From: Stomorhina lunata | Taxonomy: Eukaryota > Arthropoda > Insecta > Diptera > Rhiniidae | Assembly: GCA_933228675.1 (NCBI GenBank) | Contig: OW121741.1 | Span: 113,268,361 to 113,332,360, forward strand | DNA: 64,000 nt | Direction: 5' to 3' | In this document: piece after piece, positions 12,590 to 24,568 of the stretch | How the letters are laid out: each line of letters opens with the position of its first letter | How positions within the stretch are numbered: position 1 is the first letter of the stretch | Notes under the pieces: model-generated | What the model was told of the DNA's origin: nothing | The model's input: only the letters and a program-made list of their open reading frames with translations | Database searches by the model: none | Made by a program: the position numbers and the translations under genes

Positions 12590-13220
12590 TTTTCCGGAGT
12601 CAAAGATGAAAAATTTGATCTTTTGTATTTTTTTTATTTTTTAAATACGTAGTATTATTAATTTATTTCTGTATATTTAAAATTAAATATTTTAACCCCT
12701 TTTTTGACCCATGTCTAAAAATGACCCAGTTTTTTTTTGGCACTTTTTTGATTAAATTTCGACAGGTGGTGCTACTGAAAATTACTAAAAATGATTTAAA
12801 TCGTAAGTTGTTCATTATTATTTTTAGTAAACTTGTTACGCATGAGCCGACGAAAGTTTCATAATTCGTATGATAAATTTCAGACAGGTGGCGCCACTAA
12901 AAATTACTCAAAAATGAATCAAGTTGTAAACTGTGCATTTGATCAGGCTATGATCTTTAGCAAAGTTCTTGCGTATGAGTCGACGGAGGTTTCTTTATCG
13001 GTATGACCAATTTCCAAAATTATTCAAATTGAATTCATCTGTAAACTATGCATTGGATCATGTGTTGATAGGACAAAATTAATAGAATTATTCAAAATTA
13101 CTTGGATATTTGCGTACCGTATTTTCTCTAATTTTATAAAATAAAATATATGTAAACTTTAAAACTTGCCTCGAAATTCTTATCATAAAGCTCCGAGCAA
13201 GGCTCAGTCACCCAGATACT
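12590..13220 (+). repeat. Family F interspersed repeat, Helitron-like, copy 1
   Basis: It shares with 54557-55871, 57320-58040 and 60018-60290 a tandem module of roughly 125-130 bp that includes ACAGGTGGCGCCACTGAAAA, a TTTGATCA-containing stretch and CATGAGCCGACGAAGG. Its right end ATCATAAAGCTCCGAGCAAG with the GAGC-AAG-GCTC hairpin and CCAG.TACT matches the end of the copy at 55871. A hairpin about 10-15 nt from the 3' end is a Helitron-type feature, but the terminal bases are not decisive. Confidence 0.65.
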
Positions 13221-13439
13221 ATATATATTATTATAAATCTTCAAGATATATAATTTAATCCCTTAACTCCCAAAAGGTCTGGAAGACCTGCAAACATGTA
13301 GAGGTGTTAAACTGAGAACGAGTTGAGGTAGTTCGGAGTGTCATCATTTTTTTTCCTGCAATTTTGTTTATATAAATCAAGTAAAATAATACTATTCATA
13401 GTTGTCAAGCCCTTCTTTTTGATGCCTGTTAAAGCTAGT

Positions 13440-14900
13440 GATGTAGGGGTTGTTGGATATCAAGCAACGGATTTGATTGGTCTTAACTTGGTAAGCTCTG
13501 ACTTATCTTGGTTTTCCTTCATCTCAACTGATCTTCTCGTGGTATTGCCCAGGAGCAAATCTCTGATACACAGGCTAGAATGGCTAGCCTGAACCTATTA
13601 GTACTTCACAGTTCTTTGAAATCTGAAGAACTTCCCACCAATCAATAATACCATAAGTATTACCGATCTTAGTGTTTATAGTACCAATGAACAATACGAG
13701 GTTTAAAATTGCATTTTTAGGTATTGCCCTCATACAAAAGTAAAATGCTACTATAGTGTTTTTTGTGTCCAATATTACACCAAGGTATATAGTCCGCTAA
13801 AAAAATTTCAGCATCGCTCTAGGATATAGGTTTAACTGGTAGGATCTTATACCTCCTTCTGAACAGAACATATTCGCTTTTGTTGAGGCTTAGCAAAAGA
13901 CCTCTGTAATCCGCCAACTTTGCCCTTTGAAGTATGTTCCTGAGAATGCTCCGAAACTTCCCACTAACTGATAGTGACACATCATCTGCATATGCAATAA
14001 GATTGACCTTGACTTTGACTTACCACCTCAAGAGAGACAAATTTAGGGTGTGGGGATAAAACTCTACCTTGCGGTGAACCCTTTGTAATAAATCTTCTCA
14101 CTTCCGATAATCTCAACTTGATACATCTCTTTGTAAGAAGGTTGTTCACAAATTTTCTGATACTAACGTCTACTTGATTTGATAATGAGGCAACTATAAC
14201 ATCTATAGTCACGTTGTTGAAAGCAGACTTTATATCCAGAAAGGCTTCATGCTGTTTATCTGATAACAGCCTTTTCTCTAAGATACATGTCAATGAGTTT
14301 CCCCAATATCGTCAGCGGAAATGACATTAGACTGATAGGTATGAAGTTTTTCAGTCCCGCATGAGAAGATTTTCCCGCTTAGGAAGTAAATTCGCTCTAT
14401 TTGTTTGAAATATATAGGTCAATTCACCCGATGTAAAGCTTTTTGAGCTAAAGAATTAGCGTATCGGATACCATTTGCAGTTCACCCGATTAGATAGTAT
14501 CCAAACCAGGAGATTTAAAAGGTTTTAAGCTATTAAAAGCCCAAGCTATTTTGGATTTGGTTACAATTTTTCTGGCAATAGTTGATGGCTGACTTAGTGC
14601 GGATGGTCGAAATTTCGATAGTTGCAAGGAAAATTAAAATCTTTGAGCAACTCTAGAGATTCCACACTTGAAGTCGTCCAATCCTCTCTCTGTTTCTTTA
14701 GATAACCAACAGTACGTTAAGAGGAGGCCAGAATTTTCCTTAACTTCGGTGTCTTCCGCATTGCTACAGAATTCACTCCAGGAATTGTTCTAGGCCTCCT
14801 TTAATGTACTTTTTAATGTCTAAGTCTTTCATTTCAGTTATTCCAGTCTCAAGAAGCTCTTGTGTGCTAAGGCCTAAGAACTTCCTGCAGCATTTACTAA
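13440..14900 (-). pseudogene. Jockey-like non-LTR retrotransposon (LINE) reverse transcriptase relic
   Basis: Read on the minus strand, broken frames show reverse transcriptase blocks in the order expected for Jockey-clade LINEs: a KSPGLD block at about 14510, a PISLMSFPLTILGKLID block at about 14300-14330, FLDIKSAFNN (about 14230), GSPQGRVLSP (about 14070, with Arg where Gly is usual), then the catalytic IAYADDVSLSV (about 13990) and a downstream LSLNKSEYVLF (about 13870). After that, YGIIDWWEVLQ (about 13640) is the thumb-side conserved region. Many stops and frameshifts separate these blocks. No endonuclease domain and no clean 3' tail were found. It is a dead, 5'-truncated copy; the active family would copy its RNA into DNA at a nicked target. 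Confidence 0.85.
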
Positions 14901-15190
14901 AGTTAGTCAACTCGACCTATCACTATTTCGGTCGTCTGCTTAGTAAACCTGAAAATTTAACGATATAAACAATGATGAATTCATAAAACTCAAAAAATTT
15001 TCTTTAAAAAATATTTTATAATAAAAAAATTTTCTTATGAAATTTTTTCAAAAAAAATTTTTTCTGTACGAAATTTTTATTTTCATATTTTTTGTAATTA
15101 GTCAACTCCACCTATCACTATTTCGGTCGTCGGCTTAGTAAACCTGAAAAAGTAAAGATATAAACAATGATCTTAATTCATAAAATTCAT
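14901..15190. repeat. Local duplication flanking an AAAATTTT-rich insert
   Basis: About 85 bp containing CCTATCACTATTTCGGTCGT occurs at about 14904-14990 and again at about 15096-15190 with a few differences. Between them lies an AT tract of S1-like character (AAAAATTTTCTT). The first copy abuts the LINE relic and may be part of its 5' side. Confidence 0.7.
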
Positions 15191-15250
15191 AAAGTTTTAA
15201 TACATTTTTTATAATTTTAAAATTTTAATAAATTTCTTATAATTTTACTG

Positions 15251-15492
15251 CTTACCTAACTACGCTTCATAATTGAATTATGGAATCCAGTGCGTATGAG
15301 TTATAAATCTAGTTCAACGAATTTCGCAAATTTATCATACGCCACATATGTCAATTAAATAGTGCATAAATTTCATATATCAACTGGATGATTGATACTA
15401 AAATATGAACTGTCATACAACATAAAAAAAATAAAAAAAAATCTTATTGATTTTGAATTAATATGCGGAAGTTTGTCAATGATTCATATTTA
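15251..15492 (+). repeat. Family H interspersed repeat, copy 1 (about 240 bp)
   Basis: About 240 bp is roughly 90% identical to 22708-22944, starting near GCTTCATAATTGAATTATGG and ending near TCAATGATTCATATTT. Internally, GCGTATGA and TCATACGC form an inverted pair about 40 bp apart. The copies are 7.4 kb apart with unrelated flanks, so this is an interspersed element of unknown class (MITE or SINE-like). Confidence 0.75.
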
Positions 15493-17319
15493 TATTTTTT
15501 TAAAAGAAAAAATAAGAATTTTGCCAAAAATCTAAGAAATACCGTTTGTCTATCATCATTCAGCTGACAATTTCCATTATTATATTTGTATTAAACAAGT
15601 TAAAATATTACATACTAAAATCTAACAATTTTTATTTTATTAAATTACAATTTGTTGTTTCCAACTTTGTTATAAAATACAAATTTATTTTGAAAGTCAA
15701 CAACCCCCTTAAATAAACAAGAAGCATGTAAACTATAAATAATGCAGCCAACTGTCTACAACTTATATTGTAAACTTATAAACATACATACATATGTATA
15801 TGTCTTGAAACAAAATATATACTATATTAGTATACAATTTTGTTTTTAGAATAATTTACCTGTTGACAAGTTTAATTTAATTTCTAGGTTACTTAATTGA
15901 ATTAAATCATTGCCAGCAGTAATAAATTGTATTAAATAAAACTAACTTATTTTGCCAAATTATTATAACTAGAGCTCAAAAACCGTATACATTTATGCAA
16001 ATGTTTGTGAAGTTACAGTAAGTAGTACTATAGATGTTATTTAAATGAAATGGATTTCTTTAAATTGTTAAGTTAAAACAAACAATATTTTTCCTTTACC
16101 TAATTTTGATTTTAAATTATATTTTTAATACTTTTATATCAATTTGTGATTAAGCTTTAATTAAGTTAGTTTATATTACTTTTTGTATACGATTCATATG
16201 AGTTTGTCACTTAGTTAAATGAAAAATAAAAGAAGCATCCAAGAAACTGTTGTAGTTGTAGTCATTGACCTACGAGGGATGCTATTTAAATATCACGAAT
16301 ACCTAATAATAACAAACAATTTCATTTAAACATTCTTTGGATAATACAAGTCTACAAAATGAAAATTTTGATCAGATACATGAAATATTGTCACTGAATT
16401 TATATATTAGAATGCGCTGATTACAGAAATAACAGCCATTTTTCTCTACCACATCAAAATAAAATACAAAAATTTTGATTTGAAAAAATATTAAAATCCA
16501 AATTATGTTTCGATTTTATTTCATTTCATTGTCGATTGTTGGAAAATACTCCACATCTAATTTTATCTATAAAAACCTATGGAATATAATGCTTTGAATA
16601 TCTTTTCTAGGAACGTAATTTTTTTCTCGAAAATCTACATCTTTAAATTGCAAAAACGGCGAAACGGTTCAAGATATTAACCTCAATTTGTTTGATTTAT
16701 ATTTTTTCTTTAGTTCATTTTATGACGCTGGAATGAAAATTTATAACTTTTAAAAATTGTTGAACAAAATTTAAAAAAAATTAAAAAATGATTTTTAAAA
16801 CCGACAAGAAAAAAAATATATAGTTTTCTTATATGAAAAACCTAAGAAAGTTATATTCTGTTTTTAAAAATATTCAAGTGTTTAGTACTTACAGGCCACA
16901 AAATTGTAAATCATTTCGTATTTTGAAAACTTTTTATTCTTAAGTAAATTTTTCGTTGCATACCCTTAGGCATGTCGCCAAGAACAAGAGTTTTTGGGAA
17001 AAATTGCAATAAGTCCTTTATTATTTTTTTATTTTGATAACTTGAAATAATGCTAATTTAGTTTTCTTTTTATTTTCTTAAGTTTATTAAGTAATTCAAT
17101 TCTTCAGGGATAAAATTTTGGCAATACAGAAAATGCTACCACTTTTCTCCATACAAAAAATGTCAACACTTTGTAGGTGGATGCGGATATGAAAGAATGT
17201 TTTGACTTTTTTAAAAGGTCAAAATCTTTCAGAAAACATTATGTGACACAATGCAGTTTTTTTGATGTACACCTTTGTAATCAAAGCAGTTTGGAATATG
17301 TTCGAAACATTTTGTCATA
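15493..17319. other. Complex AT-rich region, no gene recognised
   Basis: No element termini, tandem arrays or coding domains were seen. It is very AT-rich with poly-A and poly-T runs and isolated short open frames. Confidence 0.55.
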
Positions 17320-17471
17320 TGTGATCCGGTCTATGAAGAGGTGGCGTATGACTCAAAAATAAAATTTAGAAAAATTAACTGTTAAAGATAAACAATGATC
17401 TTTAACAGCTAATTTTTCGAAATTTTGTTTTGGAGTCATAAGCCACCTTTTCCCTTTTAGACCAGGTCACA
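17320..17471. mobile_element. Family G MITE, copy 1 (152 bp, TA flanks)
   Basis: The ends read TGTGATCCGGTCTATGAA and, on the right, the reverse complement of TGTGACCTGGTCTA. TA dinucleotides flank it (17318-17319 and 17472-17473). Inner inverted parts (TGGCGTATGACTCAAAA and TTTTGGAGTCATAAGCCACC) match the copy at 53498-53595. It carries an extra central hairpin (AACTGTTAAAGAT and ATCTTTAACAGC). TA duplications point to a Tc1/mariner-type parent. Confidence 0.8.
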
Positions 17472-17473
17472 TA

Positions 17474-18231
17474 TAAGTTTTTCATTTATCTTGAGAATGG
17501 AAAGCATAATCGTTTTTATTGATTTGTGACACTAAAAATAGTCTTTGTAAAATGCAATTGTTTCATATCAACTTTTCTGATTTTATAATTCAAATGCTTC
17601 CATAATGATATGTGATAGCACAGTGTACCCACAGTGTAAAACACAAAATTTGAAAGCTTATGATAGTAGAAGAAAACCCCTACAAAGTTTTGGACTATTA
17701 GCTAAGATTATTAATTTTTGAAGTTTTCGACTGAAAGTTTTCTTTAAAAAAATTTACTGTTTCTTAAGTCTATATCTCATGAATTTTGTATAATATTGCT
17801 TTTCTTTCCTCGGAAAATGTTTACCACTGAATTAGATTTTAAATTATTGCTTTAAAATATAATTGGTAAAATAACAACATCTTATTCAAAACTTTCAAAA
17901 AATGTAAAATTTCGTCATAGATTTTTATTGTTGATAATAGAAAATATAAGGGCACTGAAGAACGAAAGAATGGATGGACGGATAAGCAAGAGGGCGGATG
18001 GATGTACGAGTGGACGATGTTAATATGGTACAGATTTTTCTGCAACATGTGGATAAGTTGTTGTTTTTTTTTTTTTGATTTTAACTCAAGTCAAAATTTT
18101 TAGATCTTATTAGGAGGTAAACATTTGCTGAAGAAAGCAAAGCAATGTTGTTAATAGTTCACGAGATATAAACTTAAGAACATGTATTTTGAAAATTGTA
18201 CCTAAAGTCTAAAACTTTGAAAAATAATTTA
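17474..18231. other. Complex AT-rich region, no gene recognised
   Basis: Nothing was recognised beyond a GATGGAC-rich microsatellite-like patch near 17965-18015. Confidence 0.5.
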
Positions 18232-18932
18232 AACAAGTAAGAAATTGCTATAGTCGGTCAAGACCGACCATACGATACTCTTCACCACTTATATCAATGG
18301 TCGGTTTTTTTTCGTGTATACAGAAAAATATTTGTCAAATTTTGTCATCATACAAACATTTTCTCAAGATTTATATATTTAAGCTTTTTTCGTCATTTGA
18401 ACTTATATGAGAGCTAAAATTGGCATTATCTTCAGATTTACGAGCATTTTAGTGTTTTTTGTCACATTTAGTGCCTTTTGATAGAAGAGTTTGTATGGGA
18501 ACTATGGTCAAAGTGGACCGATTTCAACGAAATTTGGTACAGTCAGCAGCATGCGTTTGAAATTTCATAAACAAAATATTGATATTTGTGGCCAAAGTAT
18601 CAATTCTGAGAAGTAGGACCTATGGAAGGCACCATAAATAATGGTCTGATTTTGACGAATTTCAATAGCACTATCAAAGAAATTCTCTTTGCCAAATTTC
18701 ATCAAATTTTCTTTAGACTAGCGACCTGTTCTTTAATTACAAAGGTTTACATGGGGGTCCAGTTAGCCGACCAGCCAAACGAACCGAAGGACTGACATCG
18801 TTAAGTCGACTCAGGAAGCAATTCAAAGTCTATTCGTATACTAAAAGGTGGATCTAAGACCAATATTTCTGTGATTTACATACATCAGCACAAACTTATA
18901 ATACCTTTTCCACCAATGGTAGTGAATTGTAT
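18232..18932 (+). mobile_element. Family A interspersed element (DINE-1-like), copy A1
   Basis: It starts AACAAGTAAGAAA, followed by a perfect hairpin GTCGGTC-AA-GACCGAC (18253-18268) and the subterminal motif ATACTCTTCACCAC. It ends with a second hairpin around CCACCAATGGTAGTG. In better-preserved copies the left ATACCCTTCACCAC and right GTGGTGAAGGGTAT are exact inverted repeats. Conserved interior blocks include TTTGTATGGGAACTATGGTC and GGACCTATGGAAGGCACCAT. Subterminal inverted repeats and terminal hairpins without coding capacity fit the DINE-1/Helentron-associated class; this assignment is inference. Confidence 0.8.
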
Positions 18933-20613
18933 AGAAAACCCTTAGCTAATAATTTAAAACCCAGGGTTTTTTTTATCACCATAAGATCCAGATTTTAGGG
19001 GCCTCAATTGATTCAAGTTGAAAAATGTGCTACTGTGTTGTAATTAACATTTTTTCAGTCAGAAAAATTTTACCAACATTTTTGGAAAAATTACCAAATT
19101 TGTAGTTATATTTTACCCCAAGTAAAATTATTTAGAACCCATTGATATTTTCCTAGTATTACAGTATAATTAAGCCTTTAAATTATTTATCTTTTATGGA
19201 AAATACAATATAGCTTTATTATTTGAAATGTATGCATGCATGTTAGCTTTGCGATTAAAATTACATTGTGCCTTATCAAACATTCATAAGAACGTATATA
19301 CGTAAGCTTGATATGTACGTACATATATTCAAAGGGCGCATAAATGCATGAAAATGTCTACAAAGTCATATTTGTGGATAATTAGAACCACAAAATTATT
19401 TGTATAAGCAAGAATTATGCTAAAGGCTGCATTATTATGTATTCAGCTGTGCTAAAGTTAACTTCAACTACGACATCAAGGAAAACGTTGATGATGAAGT
19501 CTATAATGACGATCATTTTAATTGCTGAAGTAAAGACCCTAAAGGCAGCTGCTGCTTTTGCTCCTGTATATATTTATAGTAGTCAAGTGTTTAAGGATTT
19601 AACCTGTTGTTAGGGTGAGTTTTCATTGAATGAAATAGAGATGCATATTGGATGGGTTATAAACTAGAGCTATATCATAATATATACCACAAAGGATTAT
19701 TGCTGCAAAACTAAATTAATATTAAATAAAATTTGTAGGCAAAAAAAATGTATTTTTTTTTTTAGAAAAAATAAAATCTTGTAATTTGGATTTATCGCGT
19801 TATTTAATATTATATTTTTGTCATTTATGTAAATAAATAAATGTTAATTTATTAATTTTCTTAACAAAAAATTTAAACATGGACTGAAAAGTTATTTCGT
19901 TATTTTGTTTTTTGTTCAAAACAAGCTTTATTCATTAACGAAATCTTAATTAAAATCAACTCAATCCCCCTAAGCAGCTCTAACATTTTAATATCACTTT
20001 TGTAAAACAATTCATCTTTTGCCTCACAATAGGCATCAGTAAGAAATTTTTTATCGGCGAAAATTTGTTTTTTGTATTAAGCCCGGAACTTTTCAGCCCA
20101 TTTGTTACTGCATGTTTAATACGAAAAGCTAATATATAAATGTTCTATGTTATGTGACAAGTACACAAATCTAAGATTAACAAACCAATAAGCAAACAAA
20201 CAACAATTACATGAACATACAATGTAATAATTATTATCTCTTATCGAACAAATTACACTCCTGTCTAAATGTGGCTAAAATTTCGATTACATAACAATGA
20301 ATAAACCGCAATCATATTCATACAATTAAGCACAAAGATTCTTACATAAAATTACTACTATTTACCTTTCAATGTGTGCGTCTTTCTGTATTAGATTTGT
20401 AATATTACATATACACACATATATAAACAGAAGCTTTTCGTAGTTGTAAAGTTGTATAGACATACATATATTTCACAACTGCCAGCCAGCTTTTCTCTAT
20501 TGTATTTATATAATGAAAACAACCACAAAAAGTACCAAAAAGTCACCACGTATTCATTAGAATTGTTATTTGTACATAGAATATTTAGATAAATATACAT
20601 TAATTCTTAATAT
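18933..20613. other. Complex AT-rich region, no gene recognised
   Basis: This is AT-rich sequence with short TATG/CATA microsatellite-like runs (for example around 19225-19350). No element ends or coding domains were recognised. Confidence 0.5.
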
Positions 20614-20621
20614 GTTTAAAC

Positions 20622-21642
20622 TAGGGTTTGCAGTTCGGTTTTAACCGAAACCGAAACCTCGGTTTTTTATGCCTCAAAACCGAAACCGAAAACCGTAGAA
20701 AAAAACACGGTTTTAGCTATTTATTTTTCATAATTTTTTGATGGTATTATTCAGAAATATCATTAGCTTATCATAAATTTACACATAATTTGTCTATTTA
20801 ATGAAGCAGAAGAATGAAACAAGCAAAATGTGTTTACAATGGACGAATGGACAGGTGTAAGGGGAAGACGGTGTATGAACGTAAATATTCACGATTCTCA
20901 TGGTTAATTTTATAATCTGGGCTGTATTTTAGGAACGTGTAATTTCAAGCAAACTCAAAAAACCATTAAACAAAGGCTAATGGAGTTTAATATTTCACTT
21001 GATACAAGCATCGTAGCATGTACTATAGAAGGAGCAGCAGCCAATATCAAATTTGTATCTGAAAATCAATTTTGAAGACGGCGACGATGAAACTTTGACT
21101 CATTTCAAACCGATTGCCCATATACATTTGAACCTAGAGGCTGTAAGAAAAATTGTTCGGTATTTCAAAAATTCGTCAGTTCGTTATAAAATTTTACAAA
21201 CAAGCGTTAAAAAGCATCATAATCGTGAATTAAGTTTACTCTTAGATTTCTGCTTCTAAAACAAAGTATTTATTAGAGTTTAAAAATGCTGTCGACCTTA
21301 GATTTGCTTCATTCTATCGACTTTGAAATTGTAAATTCTTTAAAATCTTTACTATTTGTAAAAATTACTATTGAAGCAATTTGTCGCTCGAATATTTATG
21401 CTTCAAAAGAAACAAGACTTATTTAAGAAATCCCTCATATTTAAAAAACCTGAATTATTTTCCTGAATTTTAGTATTAAATTATAATTGAGCTTTAATAA
21501 ATATACCTTATACTTGGTTTTAACAAAATAATCAAAATTTTACTACAAATTTAAATCAAAATAGTTTTATTTAAAAAACCGAAAACCGAACCGAAACCGT
21601 CCGGTTTTGGTTTCTCATTTTCACGGTTTTTTGCAAACCCTA
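20622..21642 (+). mobile_element. hAT transposon with decayed transposase (1021 bp)
   Basis: The element is flanked by a perfect 8-bp duplication GTTTAAAC (20614-20621 and 21643-21650). Its ends are inverted repeats beginning TAGGGTTTGCA. Subterminal regions are packed with short repeats of AACCGAAACCG and its complement CGGTTTTCGGTTTT on both sides, probably transposase binding sites. Inside lies a broken hAT transposase. This is a complete but dead insertion. Confidence 0.93.
20839..21259 (+). pseudogene. hAT transposase pseudogene
   Basis: From ATG 20839 the translation MDEWTGVRGRRCMNVNIHDS matches the region around the first catalytic Asp of hAT transposases (the D-x-W-T motif). A TAA stop follows after 22 codons. 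The same frame continues with LGCILGTCNF and ACTIEGAAANIKF, the conserved D/E-G-A-x-N block with Glu where Asp is usual, up to a TGA. A frameshift then leads into 21053-21259, where HFKPIAHIHLNLEAVRKIV and YFKNSSVRYKILQ correspond to the C-H and KVRKIVKFFRRS-like segment of hobo/Ac/Tam3 proteins. The C-terminal dimerisation region and last catalytic Glu are absent. It is non-functional. Confidence 0.88.
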
Positions 21643-21650
21643 GTTTAAAC

Positions 21651-21957
21651 TATTTATTGTATAATGACTTAACTTTGTTAGTTTTAATTGGTCATATTAA
21701 TTTTATCACTTTATAATCAGACATTCTATATAGAAGCATATATATTTTATTAAATGTTCAATTGCCAATGAAATTATCGCGATTATAAATCAAAGAGTGA
21801 CCACAACTTTGCTGAATTTTGGTTAATGTTTAGAGTTGATTAAATAGAATTCAAAAATTTATTGTTTTGAGAAATTTAAGTTCATTAATAGATACCTTTA
21901 ATAATAAGGTAGTATAAGTATAAAAGGATATAACATGCAGGGATTCTAAATTAATAA
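21651..21957. other. Short AT-rich spacer
   Basis: Nothing was recognised between the hAT insertion and family A copy A2. Confidence 0.5.
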
Positions 21958-22648
21958 AAACAAGTATGAAAGTGCTATGGTCGGTCAAGCAAGACCATGC
22001 GATACCCTTCACCACTAAGATCAAAGGTGTTCTTTTTCCTGTATAAAACAGATAAATTTTGCCAATATACAAACATTTCCTAAAAATAAGCCGTTTTCGT
22101 CATTTGGACTCATTTGGATCAAATGTGGACCAATTATCTCGAAATTTGAAAATTGTTTACAGTTTTTACAAAAATTTAAAATTCTCATTACCTTCAGATT
22201 TATGAGCGTTTTAGAGATTTTTGTCTTATTTAGTGCGTTTTGACAGAAGAATTTTTATAGGGGCTATGTTCTAATTTGGTGCCGGGATTGTAGTTTACAT
22301 AAGCAGTATTTGTTTTAAATTGCATGAAAAAATATTGATATTTGTGGCAAAACTAACAATTCCGGGAAGTGGAACCTATGGGAGGTACTACAAATAATAC
22401 ACCGATTTTGACGAATTTCAAAAGCCATCGTCCCGCTATTAAAGAAATTATCTGTGCCAAATTCCATCAAATTATCTTTAGAATTGTGCCAGCCAGGCGT
22501 CCAGCCAGACGGACGGACTGGCGTCGCCAAATCGACTCAGGAACTGATTCTAAGCCTATTGGTATACTTAAAGGTCTAAGATAAATATTTTCATGCGCTA
22601 CATATGTACATCAGCACAAACCTTTCCACCTATTGTGGTGAATGGTAA
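21958..22648 (+). mobile_element. Family A interspersed element, copy A2
   Basis: It has the same start (AACAAGTATGAAAGTGCTAT), the GTCGGTCAAGCAAGACC hairpin region, ATACCCTTCACCAC and the interior blocks of A1. The CCAGCCAGACGGACGGAC stretch and the CCACC...GGTGG hairpin end are present. It is diverged from A1, A4 and A6 by substitutions and small indels. Confidence 0.82.
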
Positions 22649-22707
22649 AAAAATGTCTTAAAGATTAAAGAACTAGCCCAGTTATCACATTCTTGAATTT
22701 TGTGCAT

Positions 22708-22944
22708 CTTGCATAACTAAGCTTCATAATTGAATCATGGAAACCGGTGCGTATAAGTTATAAATCTAGTTCAACGAATTTTGCAAATTTATCATACGCC
22801 ACATATGTCAATTAAAATGCATAAATTTCATATATCAACTGGATGATTGATACTAAAACATGAACTGTCATACCATATAAAAAAATAAAAAAATCTTATT
22901 GATTTTGTATAAATATGTGGAAGTTTGTCAATGATTCATATTTA
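22708..22944 (+). repeat. Family H interspersed repeat, copy 2
   Basis: This is the partner of 15251-15492, in the same orientation and roughly 90% identical across its length, with slightly different internal A-run lengths. It follows family A copy A2 by about 60 bp. Confidence 0.75.
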
Positions 22945-23385
22945 AAAAGAAACTATATATGGACAAAAATCAAACAGTTTTAATTTTCGGAAATAAAAAA
23001 TTCCAAAAATTTTTTGATCGCAGTAGTCCATATATTTCATATATTAACCTTAAAGTCACCCTTGAGTGGAAAACCACACAAATTGAATTATTTTTGAACG
23101 ACAAACAACAAAATTTTTGGGTGGACTAACGAAACTTCCCGACTTTGTAATTAATATGAATTAGAGACAGAAAATACATTTTTTTTTATTAAAAATTATT
23201 TATTAGTAACGGAATATTTCAAAACTTACATTACTTTCCCTCGTGTGAAGTTTTCCACACATATGTAGTTTCAGTGTAGTTTGCACTAGAGACAACATTT
23301 TCCATAGTTAAGTGTGAATATTTTTATATGAGCCCTAATCACTATTAATTCGTACACCAGTTATTACTTGATAATTTATATAATT
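22945..23385. other. AT-rich sequence upstream of the Tc1 relic
   Basis: This probably includes the 5' part of the Tc1-like element, but no convincing terminal inverted repeat was found. GTCCATATATTTCATATATTAA and similar short palindromic stretches are present. Confidence 0.35.
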
Positions 23386-24018
23386 TTGATAGGCCAAGGA
23401 AAAGTGATTGCTTGCCTCGCATTAAATGAAAAACGTCTATTATGGACTAAAGAGAGACGCTCTTGGACATAACGGCAATGGGGCATCATTATCTTTAGCG
23501 ACGAAACCAAGTTTGATGAATGTTTTGGTGATTTAAGAAAATGGCTAAAACATAAAATCACATACAACAAAGGTTGCTTTAAAAATACAGTCAAGATTCC
23601 AGATACCGTTAGCGTATATGGATGTCTGTAGTTAAAAGGAGTCGGTCATCTCCATTTCATATTAGGAATCGTAATTGCAGACAAATATTTAAAAACCTTA
23701 GAGGAAAATCTGATACCATCGATATCGAAATTATCAGACTGTGGGTACTACATATTCCAACACGATTGTGCTTCTCCCATATTGCAAAAGAAAATGAAAA
23801 AGTGCCTTGAAGAAAATAGAATCGAGGTCATGGATTGGCCATCTTCTAGTCCACACGATAGAAAATTTGTGGGATATTAAGAAAAGAAAACTTCAAAATG
23901 AACCCAAAGGCCTGTTTACGGGTTAAAGTCCAAAATTCAGGAAATTTGGGACTCGAGGACCTTACCAAAGCGAGTCGAGACCGTTTTAATAAGCAAAGGT
24001 GGCGTAACACAATTCTAA
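23386..24018 (+). pseudogene. Tc1-like transposase relic (DDE domain)
   Basis: Three plus-strand frames together show a Tc1-family transposase catalytic domain. IIIFSDETKFDECFGD (about 23485-23530) has the first catalytic Asp. FQHDCAS (about 23760) has the second. MDWPSSSP followed, after a small deletion and frameshift, by IENLWDI (about 23830-23880) has the third acidic residue. The C-terminal LPKRVETVLISKGGVTQF ends at TAA 24016-24018, the usual end of this family. Several stops and shifts make it inactive, and the N-terminal paired-type HTH domains are not recognisable. Catalysis would be TA-targeted cut-and-paste transposition. Confidence 0.88.
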
Positions 24019-24019
24019 C

Positions 24020-24127
24020 TATAAAAATTTTTCCAAAAATTATTTTTTTAAGTGAGTCTGGCCGGGGATCGAACTTATTACCTTTAGCATGCTAGGCGTA
24101 TGACTAACCTGCTATACCACGGCAGTT
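24020..24127 (-). mobile_element. tRNA-like SINE, copy 1
   Basis: On the minus strand a head of about 75 nt begins CTGCCGTGGTATAGCAGG (A-box-like) and contains AAGTTCGATCC (B-box match). It is followed by GGCCAGACTCACTT and an A-rich tail (24020-24056). The same head, junction and A-rich tail occur at 51095-51203, so this is a retroposed family. GTAT and ATAC can still form a D stem, but the T stem and acceptor stem do not pair, so it is not a functional tRNA gene. Confidence 0.65.
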
Positions 24128-24564
24128 CGGACTTCAGACTTTGGGTATACATTTCTAAGTGTAAACTTTAATTTTATTTACATATTTTTCGGCCGTCTCA
24201 AGAAATTCCAAAAAATGGATAAGGATTTATAGATCTTTTAGTTTACCATCGTTTGATATATATCTTACGAGTATTTTGATATATATCTTACGAGTATTAA
24301 TATAGGTATAACATACGATGGGTATAAATGAACATAACTTCAGCGTAAATTTTTCAAAATACCAGTTTTTCGTGGAGCACACTCGCAGAAATATATGAAA
24401 ATATCCGAACTACCGCGCAAACCGAGTTTTTTTTGGCATTTATCACATAAGTTTTTGAAAATCGTGCAAAAAGGTGCAAATTGCTTTTAAAGGTTTTAGA
24501 TAGCAAACTTAAAAACAAATCATATAAGTGATGACACTTATAACAGATTTGCATCGAAAGTTTG
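24128..24564. other. AT-rich spacer, no gene recognised
   Basis: It contains a near-exact repeat of TTTGATATATATCTTACGAG at about 24252-24297. No gene is supported. Confidence 0.5.
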
Positions 24565-24568
24565 TTAA

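Noticed and set aside
24055..24127. Functional tRNA gene on the minus strand
   Set aside because: A and B box matches exist, but acceptor and T stems do not pair and an A-rich tail shared with a second copy follows; SINE is the better reading.
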